A stretch of 34,026 nucleotides of DNA, from assembly GCA_027686065.1 (NCBI GenBank), contig JAQCTH010000044.1, positions 1 to 34,026 of the forward strand, in the 5' to 3' direction. This document shows positions 16,408 to 24,086 of the stretch, in pieces; the first letter of the stretch is position 1; every line of letters starts with the position of its first letter. The translations under genes were made by a program, and so were the position numbers. This DNA comes from Clostridiaceae bacterium AF10-41. Its GTDB lineage: Bacteria; Bacillota; Clostridia; Clostridiales; Clostridiaceae. The notes beneath the pieces were generated by a model that saw only the letters and a program-made list of their open reading frames with translations, made no database searches and was not told where the DNA came from.

Positions 16408-18636
16408 ATGGGAGTTAAACAAACGTTATTAAGTTTTATGAGGGAAGAAGCATATAGACCAATGGATATACAAGAATTGGTTTCTGTATTTGATATAAAT
16501 CCTGATGAATATAAATCTTTTAAAAAAGTATTAAAATCAATGGAAAAAGAAGGTGTAATAGTTAGGACTAAGAAGGATAAATTTGGTGTTCCAGAAAGAC
16601 TTGGGTTAATTACAGGTAAATTACAAGTTCATCAAAAGGGGTTTGGATTTTTATTGTCAGATACAGAAGGTGAAAAGGATGTTTTTATTCCTAGCTCATC
16701 TATGAAGGGTGCAATGAATGGAGATAGAGTTTTAGTTCAAATAACAAGAGAAGATTTAAATGGAAAGAAAAGAGAAGGTGAAGTACAAGAAGTACTAGAA
16801 AGAGCAAATAATAAAGTTATAGGGGTATATGAGGATAGTAAGAATTTTGGTTTTGTGGTTCCAGAAGATACAAGATTAAATCAAGATATATTTGTATCTA
16901 AGAAGGATAGAAATGGAGCACAAGATGGAGATGTAGTAATTTGTGAAATAGTTAAATGGGGGGATAAAAGAAGAAGCCCTGAAGGAATAGTTAAAGAAGT
17001 TTTAGGTAAAAAAGGAGATAAGGGACTAGATATTCTTACAATAATCAAGAAGTATGGCTTACCAGAAGAATTCCCAGAAAAAGTTTTAAGTTATGCAGAA
17101 AACATTGAAGAAAAAATAGAAGATAAAGAATATGCAAGAAGAAAAGATCTTAGAAATTTAAGAATGGTAACAATAGATGGAGAAGATGCTAAAGATTTAG
17201 ATGATGCTGTTTCAATAGAAAGACTTGATAATGGCAAATTTAGATTAGGGGTTCATATTGCAGACGTAACGCATTATGTAAGAGAAAAGAATCCTCTAGA
17301 TAAAGAAGCTTTAAAAAGAGGAACTTCAGTATATTTAATAGATAGAGTTATCCCAATGCTTCCTAGAAAATTATCAAATGGTATTTGTTCGTTGAATCCT
17401 AAGGTAGATAGATTAGCTTTGAGTTGCTTTATGGTTATTGATAAGAGTGGAAAAGTTATTCAACATGAAATAGAAGAAACAGTTATAAAGACTAGTGAAA
17501 GAATGACTTATACAGATGTAACAAAAATTTTAGAAAATAATGATGAAGAGCTTATAAAAAGATATGATTATTTAGTAGATGATTTTAAGGCTATGGAAGA
17601 ACTATGTATTATTCTTCGTGATAAAAGAATGAAAAGGGGAGCTATAGATTTTAACTTTGAAGAGTCAAAAATAATTTTAAATGACTTAGGAAAGCCAATA
17701 GATATTAAACCTTATGACAGGGCAATTGCAAACAGAATAATAGAAGAATTTATGCTTGTATGTAATGAAACAATAGCTGAGCATATGTTCTGGACTAATT
17801 TACCTTTTGTATATAGAATTCATGAGGAACCAGATGAAGAAAAGTTAGAAAAGTTTAAAGAGTTTGTATATAATTTAGGTTATGTAGTAAGATGGGGTCA
17901 AGAGGCTCATCCAAGAGCTCTTCAAGATATATTAGAAAAAGTAAAGGGCAAAAAAGAAGAAACAGTAGTAAGTACACTTTTACTACGTTCAATGATGCAA
18001 GCCAAATATTCTCCAGAATGTGTAGGACATTTTGGTCTCGCAGCTAAGTACTATTGTCACTTTACATCACCAATAAGAAGATACCCAGATCTTCAAATTC
18101 ATAGAATTATAAAAGAACAATTAAATGGAAAAATAGATGAAAAGAGAGCTGGAAGATTAACAAATATTGTTGAAATAGCATCAAAACAATCATCAGAAAT
18201 GGAAAGATTAGCACAAGAAGCAGAAAGAGAAGTAGATGATTTAAAGAAAGCAGAATACATGCAAGAAAGAATTGGAGAAGAATTCTCAGCAATTATATCA
18301 TCTGTTACATCTTTTGGATTGTTTGCAGAACTACCAAATACAATAGAAGGATTAATTCACATAACAGCTTTAGATGACGATTACTATATTTACGATGAAG
18401 CCCATTTATGTTTAATTGGTGAAAGAACTAAAAAGATATACAGATTAGGGGATGAAGTTAAAGTAAAATGTACTAGAGTTGACATTGACAATAGAGAAGT
18501 TTATTTTGATTTAGTAGAAGAAGAACCTAAAAAGGAAATAATACCTAGTGAAAAGCTTAGTGAAAAGATTCAAGAAGTAAAAGAAGAAATGAAAAATGAA
18601 TTAATAGAAGAAGATAACAGCACTGAAGAAATGTAA
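16408..18636 (+). CDS. rnr: Ribonuclease R
   Basis: This 742-residue 3'-5' exoribonuclease degrades structured RNA and, with SmpB-tmRNA, clears non-stop mRNAs. In order it has an N-terminal helix-turn-helix (about 1-65), two cold-shock domains (about 70-230), the RNB catalytic domain with metal-binding Asp residues in IDGEDAKDLDDAVS, the FTSPIRRYPDLQIHR signature, and a C-terminal S1 domain (SSVTSFGLFAELPNTIEGLIH). A Glu/Lys-rich tail follows, shorter than in enterobacteria. The start is at 16408, where GGAGG sits 10 nt upstream; the open frame extending to 16309 translates an intergenic repeat. It is followed after a repeat element by smpB, a common Firmicute gene pair. Confidence 0.96.
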   Translation: MGVKQTLLSFMREEAYRPMDIQELVSVFDINPDEYKSFKKVLKSMEKEGVIVRTKKDKFGVPERLGLITGKLQVHQKGFGFLLSDTEGEKDVFIPSSSMKGAMNGDRVLVQITREDLNGKKREGEVQEVLERANNKVIGVYEDSKNFGFVVPEDTRLNQDIFVSKKDRNGAQDGDVVICEIVKWGDKRRSPEGIVKEVLGKKGDKGLDILTIIKKYGLPEEFPEKVLSYAENIEEKIEDKEYARRKDLRNLRMVTIDGEDAKDLDDAVSIERLDNGKFRLGVHIADVTHYVREKNPLDKEALKRGTSVYLIDRVIPMLPRKLSNGICSLNPKVDRLALSCFMVIDKSGKVIQHEIEETVIKTSERMTYTDVTKILENNDEELIKRYDYLVDDFKAMEELCIILRDKRMKRGAIDFNFEESKIILNDLGKPIDIKPYDRAIANRIIEEFMLVCNETIAEHMFWTNLPFVYRIHEEPDEEKLEKFKEFVYNLGYVVRWGQEAHPRALQDILEKVKGKKEETVVSTLLLRSMMQAKYSPECVGHFGLAAKYYCHFTSPIRRYPDLQIHRIIKEQLNGKIDEKRAGRLTNIVEIASKQSSEMERLAQEAEREVDDLKKAEYMQERIGEEFSAIISSVTSFGLFAELPNTIEGLIHITALDDDYYIYDEAHLCLIGERTKKIYRLGDEVKVKCTRVDIDNREVYFDLVEEEPKKEIIPSEKLSEKIQEVKEEMKNELIEEDNSTEEM

Positions 18637-18654
18637 AAAATTGAAAAACATTTT

Positions 18655-18780
18655 TACTCAGTTCACGGTGCACAATTCACAGTTCACAGTTCACAGTTTT
18701 TTTTATAAAGTAAAATAACTGTGAATTATGCGTTGTAAACTGTGAATTGATATAAATTGCTTCGCAATTTATATCAATTC
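18655..18780. repeat. Composite intergenic repeat (heptad family) between rnr and smpB
   Basis: CTCAGTTCACGGTGCACAAT is followed by three TTCACAG heptads (left arm about 18659-18698). Then, after a T-rich spacer, the inverted arm has AACTGTGAATTATG and AAACTGTGAATTG (18717-18749). The element ends in a perfect 17-bp hairpin, 18744-18760 with 18764-18780, loop TTC. The hairpin core is AATTGC-TTC-GCAATT. The smpB extended -10 follows immediately. Confidence 0.7.
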
Positions 18781-18789
18781 TGTTATACT
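18761..18789 (+). promoter_or_regulatory. Promoter of smpB partly inside the repeat hairpin
   Basis: TGT-TATACT (18781-18789) is an extended -10. The -35 position 17 bp upstream (18761-18766, TTCGCA, 4 of 6 matches) lies in the loop and 3' arm of the 17-bp hairpin. The repeat may thus supply part of the promoter. Confidence 0.45.
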
Positions 18790-18818
18790 TAAAGAAAAAT
18801 AAGATGAGTGGTGAGAAT

Positions 18819-19289
18819 ATGGTAAGAAAGAAAAATAGTAATACATTAGCTGAAAATAGAAAAGCTAGGCATGATTACTTTGTGGAAGAAACTATAGAAG
18901 CGGGGATAGCTTTAGTTGGTACAGAAGTTAAATCAATAAGAGCTGGGAAATGTAACTTAAAAGAATCTTATGCAGATGTAGAAAATGGTGAAATTACTAT
19001 AAAAGGTATGCACATAAGTCCTTATGAACAAGGTAATATTTTTAATGTAGATCCATTAAGAGAAAGAAAGCTTTTACTTCATAAAGAACAAATATCAAGA
19101 TTTGCAGGACTTGTATCACAACAAGGTTTTACTTTAGTGCCATTATCTTTATATTTAAAAAATGGTAAAGTAAAGGTTGCACTTGGTCTTTGTAGAGGTA
19201 AAAAGAATTATGATAAGAGAGATTCTATGTTAGAAAAAGCTCATAAAAGAGATATAGAAAGACAATTAAAGAATTCTACAAGATATTAA
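18819..19289 (+). CDS. smpB: SsrA-binding protein SmpB
   Basis: This 156-residue RNA-binding protein recognises the tRNA-like domain of tmRNA and brings it to stalled ribosomes. The family pattern is complete: [23 protein letters not shown] at the N terminus (cited in pieces: [13 protein letters not shown], then [10 protein letters not shown]), [24 protein letters not shown] region, the [15 protein letters not shown] block, [23 protein letters not shown], and the basic tail [20 protein letters not shown]. An ATG at 18804 is in frame but poorly served. GGTGAG (18808-18815 region) fits a start at 18819 and gives the usual N terminus. Its RNA partner, ssrA, lies about 13 kb downstream. Confidence 0.95.
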   Translation: MVRKKNSNTLAENRKARHDYFVEETIEAGIALVGTEVKSIRAGKCNLKESYADVENGEITIKGMHISPYEQGNIFNVDPLRERKLLLHKEQISRFAGLVSQQGFTLVPLSLYLKNGKVKVALGLCRGKKNYDKRDSMLEKAHKRDIERQLKNSTRY

Positions 19290-19397
19290 AATTAAAAATT
19301 ATATAAAAGCAATAAATATTTAAAATTAGTTAAACTTATTTGAAGTCTATTCTATTTAAGAAAAGTTAATAGTTCAATAACGTGAACTTATATGTAT

Positions 19398-19442
19398 AAA
19401 ACTATAATCTATAAATTTAAAATTAGATTATAGTTTTATTTA
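19398..19442 (+). terminator. Terminator downstream of smpB
   Basis: A perfect 13-bp stem pairs 19398-19410 with 19425-19437 and ends in TTTT ATTTATTT. It lies 110 bp after the smpB stop. Confidence 0.8.
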
Positions 19443-19534
19443 TTTGTAGAAAAATTATCAATCTAATAGTAAACTTATATTATAGGCATAAACAGACATA
19501 GATATTAATATAAAAAAGGCTAAGGGGTATGGGT

Positions 19535-21436
19535 ATGTATAATAAGAGTTTATTGATTGAGAATTCTCATAAAAGAAGTGAAGATTATGGTATTGAAAAA
19601 GATAGTAATCATTCAAAGATGATATTGCATGGAGATGAACTTAGGAAAGCATTAGAATTAAATAAAGAATTAATAGAAATATCAAAGCCTTATATAGACA
19701 TGGTAGTTGAATCTGTTGAAGATAGAGATTTTATAATAATTTTAACAGATAATAATGGATGTATTCTTTATATTAAGGGAGCCAATGAAATAAAAGATGA
19801 ATTAGGCAAGCTAAACTTAAAAATTGGAGCTTATATGGATGAAAAAAATATTGGAACCAATGCAATGGGAACAGCCATAAAAGAAAATAGATGTATTCAA
19901 ATAACAGCAAAAGAGCATTATGTTAATATATTTCAAAGTTTAACCTGCTCTGCAGCACCTATCCATAATAGTAAAGGTGAAATAATAGGCACATTAAATT
20001 TAACAGGAAAAAGTAATATGAAGCATCCACATACTTTAGGATTAGTTATTTTTGGAGTAACAGCAATAGAAAATGAATTATATAGAATTAAAGCAAACTA
20101 TATATTGAATCAAACATATAATTATATGAAAACTGTTATAGAAAATGTGGACAAAGGTATAATGATTGTTGATACTTATGGGAAAATCATAAATATAAAT
20201 GAACTTGGTTTAAATATTTTAGATAAGAGAAATCATAATTTAATAAATGAAGATATAAATCATATAATACCCAATTTTCAAAATGTAGTTGATAAAATAT
20301 CAAAAAACAACAAACCCATAACAAAGGAAATAAAATTAAGTCATGCTAGTAAATATAAAACAGAAGTTACATTCAAAGGTATTAAGCATAATGAAAAAGT
20401 AATAGGGATTGTAGCTACCTTAACTAGGTTAAAAGAAGAAAACAAAGGCAATAATTTTACAGGGGCATTTTTTACTTTTAATGATATTATAGGAGAAAGT
20501 GATGCAATTAAAAATGTAATAACAAATTGTAAGATTATAGCTAATAGCCCATCAACAGTTTTAATACAAGGAGAAAGCGGAACAGGAAAAGAAGTTTTAG
20601 CGCAATCAATTCATAACTATAGTTTAAGAAAAAATAATAAATTCATAGCTATAAATTGTGGAGCTATACCAGCAAATATAATTGAAAGTGAGCTCTTTGG
20701 ATATGAAGATGGAACCTTTACTGGTGGTAAAAAAGGTGGAAGGATAGGAAAAATTGAACTTGCAAATGGAGGAACCTTATTCTTAGATGAAATAGGAGAA
20801 ATGCCTCTTGATATGCAAGTTAAGCTACTTAGAGTACTTCAAGAGGGAAGAGTAACTAGGCTTGGAGGAAGTAAAGAAATAGCAGTAGATATGAGAGTAA
20901 TAGCAGCAACAAATAAAGATTTAAAAAAAGAAGTTAAAAGAGGGAAGTTTAGAGAAGATTTATATTATAGATTATGTGTAATTCCAATAAAACTACCACC
21001 TTTAAAAGAACGAAAGGGAGATATAACAAAGCTTATCGAATACTTCCTTAATATGAAATCAATAAAATTAGATAAAGATATTCCAGTAATAAGTAAAGAG
21101 CTATATAACAAGTTACTTAGATATAACTGGCCGGGTAATATAAGACAATTAGAAAATTCCATAGAGAATATAGTTAACCTAAATGGAGAACTTTCAGTAG
21201 ATATAATAGATGAATACGAAGAAAAGGGAAGTACAAACTTAACTATAGATAATCAAGAAATTATAGAAGAAAATATAAAAGAAAAATCATTTAACTTAGA
21301 AGAAATAGAAAAAAGAACAATAATAAATGCAATAGATAGTAACAAGCACAATATGACAAAGACAGCAAAGGCTTTAGGAATAAGTAGAAATACACTTTAC
21401 CTTAAAATAAAAAAATATAATATTGACGTCAAATAA
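19535..21436 (+). CDS. Sigma-54-dependent enhancer-binding regulator (AcoR/DhaR-like)
   Basis: This 633-residue cytoplasmic activator has an N-terminal GAF-like sensor (about 50-190), a PAS-like domain (about 200-300), a central AAA+ domain and a C-terminal Fis-type helix-turn-helix. The AAA+ domain has Walker A GESGTGKE (346-353) and Walker B TLFLDE; the helix-turn-helix reads NMTKTAKALGISRNTLYLKIKKY. The sigma-54-contacting loop reads GTFTGG instead of the usual GAFTGA. The upstream ATG at 19529 is only 1 nt from the ribosome binding site AAGGGG, so 19535 is preferred. The obvious target is the alcohol dehydrogenase gene downstream, which has a -24/-12 promoter. AdhR, a comparable regulator, controls alcohol dehydrogenase genes in C. 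beijerinckii; orthology is inferred. Confidence 0.9.
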   Translation: MYNKSLLIENSHKRSEDYGIEKDSNHSKMILHGDELRKALELNKELIEISKPYIDMVVESVEDRDFIIILTDNNGCILYIKGANEIKDELGKLNLKIGAYMDEKNIGTNAMGTAIKENRCIQITAKEHYVNIFQSLTCSAAPIHNSKGEIIGTLNLTGKSNMKHPHTLGLVIFGVTAIENELYRIKANYILNQTYNYMKTVIENVDKGIMIVDTYGKIININELGLNILDKRNHNLINEDINHIIPNFQNVVDKISKNNKPITKEIKLSHASKYKTEVTFKGIKHNEKVIGIVATLTRLKEENKGNNFTGAFFTFNDIIGESDAIKNVITNCKIIANSPSTVLIQGESGTGKEVLAQSIHNYSLRKNNKFIAINCGAIPANIIESELFGYEDGTFTGGKKGGRIGKIELANGGTLFLDEIGEMPLDMQVKLLRVLQEGRVTRLGGSKEIAVDMRVIAATNKDLKKEVKRGKFREDLYYRLCVIPIKLPPLKERKGDITKLIEYFLNMKSIKLDKDIPVISKELYNKLLRYNWPGNIRQLENSIENIVNLNGELSVDIIDEYEEKGSTNLTIDNQEIIEENIKEKSFNLEEIEKRTIINAIDSNKHNMTKTAKALGISRNTLYLKIKKYNIDVK

Positions 21437-21615
21437 ATTGCTTCACAATTTATTTTAGTTCACGTTTCATAATTCACAGTTCACAGTTATTGAAATAATT
21501 CAGCAGAGCTGAATTAAGAAATTTTTTAATAACTTTAAAATAGTTAAAAGAAACTAAATTTTAAAAACTACACAGTAGTTTTATCCTAAACTGTGAATTG
21601 TGCACTGTGAACTAG
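21430..21615. repeat. Composite intergenic repeat (heptad family) after the sigma-54 regulator
   Basis: A nested arrangement is present: AAATTGC-TTCA-CAATTT (about 21434-21451), a left arm AGTTCAC...TTCACAGTTCACAG (21458-21488), an inner dyad TAATTCAGC-AGA-GCTGAATTA (about 21496-21516), a hairpin AAAACTA/TAGTTTT (about 21564-21582), and a right arm AAACTGTGAATTGTGCACTG followed by TGAACT (21588-21613), inverted to the left arm. The right arm stops 25 bp before the regulatory dyads of the next gene. Confidence 0.7.
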
Positions 21616-21632
21616 CCAACTGTATCATAACA

Positions 21633-21688
21633 GGACAGTGTCCTAAAATAGAACGATTTCATTTTGAAAGTTGTTTTATTTTAGGACA
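21633..21688 (+). promoter_or_regulatory. Putative upstream activating sites for the sigma-54 regulator
   Basis: TGTCCTAAAATA (21639-21650) and its exact reverse complement TATTTTAGGACA (21677-21688) form a 12-bp inverted pair, centre to centre 38 bp. AGGACA-G-TGTCCT (21633-21645) is itself a 6-1-6 dyad overlapping the first site. They lie 75-130 bp upstream of the -24 element, the usual place for enhancer sites. Confidence 0.7.
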
Positions 21689-21760
21689 TATATATTTTTG
21701 TAGAAAAAATATATCTTAGGGAAAGTCAATAATTTAACAATATTGTTAAATAAAAAACTT

Positions 21761-21778
21761 TTGGCATGAGTATTGCTA
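21761..21778 (+). promoter_or_regulatory. Sigma-54 (-24/-12) promoter of the alcohol dehydrogenase
   Basis: TTGGCATGAGTATTGCTA matches the consensus TTGGCACG-N4-TTGCW with one change. The invariant GG (21763-21764) and GC (21775-21776) have the required 10-nt gap. The start codon follows 60 bp downstream. Confidence 0.88.
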
Positions 21779-21837
21779 CTATATTTAAGTGTAAGCAAGT
21801 AAGAAATAAATTATATATATTTTAGGAGGTTTTTATT

Positions 21838-23004
21838 ATGGCACGTTTTACATTACCAAGAGATTTATATCATGGAGAAGGTTCGTTAGAAGTATTAAAG
21901 ACATTAAAGGGAAAAAAAGCGATGGTTGTAGTTGGTGGAGGCTCAATGAAGCGCTTTGGATTCTTAGATAAAGTTGAAAGTTATTTAAAAGAAGCAGGAA
22001 TGGAAGTTGAACTTTTTGAAGGAGTAGAACCAGATCCATCAGTTGAAACTGTTATGAGTGGCGCAGAAGCTATGAGAAAGTTTGAACCAGATTGGATAGT
22101 TGCTATGGGTGGGGGTTCACCAATAGATGCTGCTAAAGCAATGTGGATTTTCTATGAATATCCTGATTTCACATTTGAGCAAGCAGTTGTTCCATTTGGA
22201 TTACCTGAACTTAGACAAAAAGCTAAATTTGTAGCAATCCCATCAACAAGCGGTACAGCTACAGAAGTAACAGCTTTCTCAGTTATAACAGATTATAAAG
22301 CAAAAATTAAATATCCTCTAGCAGACTTTAACATAACTCCAGACATTGCCATAGTAGATCCAGATTTAGCACAAACTATGCCAGCAAAATTAGTAGCACA
22401 TACTGGAATGGATGCATTAACTCATGCTATAGAAGCATATACTGCATCACTTAGATCTAATTTCTCAGATCCATTAGCTATGAAGGCTATAGAAATGGTT
22501 AAAGAAAGCTTAGTTAAATCTTATAAAGGTGATAAAGAAGCTAGAAACTTAATGCATGAAGCTCAATGTTTAGCAGGAATGGCATTCTCTAATGCTTTAC
22601 TTGGAATAGTTCACTCAATGGCTCATAAAACAGGTGCAGTATTCCATATTCCTCATGGATGTGCAAATGCAATATTCTTACCATATGTAATTCAATATAA
22701 CAGAGCTAAATGTGAAAATAGATATGCAGATATAGCTAAAATGTTAAAATTAGATGGCGAAACAGATGCAGAATTAACAGATTCATTAATAGAAATGATA
22801 AACGATTTAAACACAGAATTAAATATTCCACATACAGTTAAAGAATACGGAGTAACAGAAGAAGACTTTAAAGCAAATCTACAATTTATTTCTCATAATG
22901 CAGTTTTAGATGCATGTACAGGATCTAACCCAAGAGAAATTGACGATGCAACAATGGAAAAACTATTTGAATGCACATATTATGGAACTAAAGTTAATTT
23001 CTAA
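21838..23004 (+). CDS. Iron-containing alcohol dehydrogenase
   Basis: This 388-residue NAD(P)-dependent group III dehydrogenase interconverts aldehydes and primary alcohols. The nucleotide-binding motif is GGGSPIDAAK (91-100), followed by PSTSGTATEV. Metal ligands aligned to FucO are Asp192 and His196 in MDALTHAIEAY, and His259 and His273 in the HSMAHKTGAVFHIPHG region. It is complete, with a strong RBS (TTAGGAGG). Codon use is biased toward TCA, CCA and GCT, as for abundant proteins. Control by sigma-54 and the regulator upstream is strongly suggested by the promoter and upstream dyads. The likely physiological role is ethanol or butanol formation, or aldehyde detoxification; the substrate cannot be read from sequence. 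Confidence 0.95.
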   Translation: MARFTLPRDLYHGEGSLEVLKTLKGKKAMVVVGGGSMKRFGFLDKVESYLKEAGMEVELFEGVEPDPSVETVMSGAEAMRKFEPDWIVAMGGGSPIDAAKAMWIFYEYPDFTFEQAVVPFGLPELRQKAKFVAIPSTSGTATEVTAFSVITDYKAKIKYPLADFNITPDIAIVDPDLAQTMPAKLVAHTGMDALTHAIEAYTASLRSNFSDPLAMKAIEMVKESLVKSYKGDKEARNLMHEAQCLAGMAFSNALLGIVHSMAHKTGAVFHIPHGCANAIFLPYVIQYNRAKCENRYADIAKMLKLDGETDAELTDSLIEMINDLNTELNIPHTVKEYGVTEEDFKANLQFISHNAVLDACTGSNPREIDDATMEKLFECTYYGTKVNF

Positions 23005-23040
23005 GATAGGTTAAATTTTATAGTATATAATAAATTGAAT

Positions 23041-23091
23041 TTTAAGGTTATCTTAAATAGAAGTTTCTTCTCTTTGAGGTAACCTTAATTT
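23041..23091 (+). terminator. Probable terminator of the alcohol dehydrogenase gene
   Basis: TTAAGGTTATCT (23042-23053) pairs with AGGTAACCTTAA (23077-23088), one wobble, around an inner AGAAG-TTT-CTTCT hairpin. The T-run is weak (TTTAAAG). Confidence 0.55.
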
Positions 23092-23196
23092 AAAGTATTT
23101 AGCAATATATAATAATATTTACAGTAATTAATTGTATGAATATTTAAATAATGATAAGATTATATTATTAGGAAAAAAAAGTCAGGGGGTACAAAC

Positions 23197-24084
23197 ATGT
23201 ATGAAATAGTTAAGAAAAGAGAACTCACAGACAATATATATCTTATGGATATAGAAGCGCCAAGAGTTGCCAAATCTGCTAAACCAGGTCAATTTATAAT
23301 AATAAAAAATGACGATAAAGGTGAAAGAATACCTTTAACTATAGCAGACTATAATAGAAAAGAAGGAACTGTAACTATAGTATTTCAAGCTGTAGGAAGA
23401 GGAACAAAGGAATTAGCTAATTTCCAAGAAGGAGATTATGTTGCTGATTTTGTTGGACCTTTAGGACAACCTAGTGAATTTATACATGAAAATTTAGAAG
23501 ATCTTAAAAACAAGAACATAATATTTATTGCAGGTGGTGTGGGGGCAGCACCAGTATATCCACAAGTTAAATGGATGCATGAAAATGGTATTGATTGCGA
23601 TGTAATAGTAGGTAGTAGAACTAAAGACTTGCTAATATTAGAAGATGAAATGAAAGATGTAGCAGGAAATTTATATATATCAACTGATGATGGAACATAT
23701 GGTTTTAATGGTAGAGTTACAGATTGCTTAAAATATTTAGTTGAAGAAAAAGGAAATAAATATGATCATGCAATAGTAATTGGACCTATGATAATGATGA
23801 AATTTATGAGTTTATTAACTAAGGAATTAAATATACCAACAACAGTAAGCTTAAATCCAATTATGGTAGATGGAACAGGAATGTGTGGAGCATGTAGAGT
23901 TACTGTAGGAGGAAAAGTAAAGTTTGCTTGCGTAGATGGACCAGAATTTGATGGACACTTAGTTGATTTTGATGAATCAATGAGAAGACAAACTATGTAT
24001 AAATCTGAGGAAGGAAGAGTTCAGCTAAAAATTGAGGAAGGGGACACTCATAATCATGGCGGTTGTGGATGCAAGGTGGAATAA
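23197..24084 (+). CDS. nfnA: NfnA: electron-bifurcating NADH-dependent ferredoxin:NADP+ oxidoreductase, small subunit
   Basis: This 295-residue flavoprotein subunit is also annotated as sulfide dehydrogenase or ferredoxin-NADP reductase subunit alpha. It has an FAD-binding barrel (RIPLTIADYN), an NAD-binding domain beginning IIFIAGGVGAAPVYP (108-122), and a [2Fe-2S] site in DGTGMCGACRV with Cys230, Cys233 and Cys245. Asp225 is the fourth ligand known in this family. A His/Gly/Cys tail (HNHGGCGC) ends the protein. The next gene starts 2 bp after its stop, so both subunits are made together. NfnAB couples reduced ferredoxin plus NADH oxidation to NADP+ reduction. The location just after an alcohol dehydrogenase fits redox balancing during fermentation. 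Confidence 0.92.
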   Translation: MYEIVKKRELTDNIYLMDIEAPRVAKSAKPGQFIIIKNDDKGERIPLTIADYNRKEGTVTIVFQAVGRGTKELANFQEGDYVADFVGPLGQPSEFIHENLEDLKNKNIIFIAGGVGAAPVYPQVKWMHENGIDCDVIVGSRTKDLLILEDEMKDVAGNLYISTDDGTYGFNGRVTDCLKYLVEEKGNKYDHAIVIGPMIMMKFMSLLTKELNIPTTVSLNPIMVDGTGMCGACRVTVGGKVKFACVDGPEFDGHLVDFDESMRRQTMYKSEEGRVQLKIEEGDTHNHGGCGCKVE

Positions 24085-24086
24085 TT

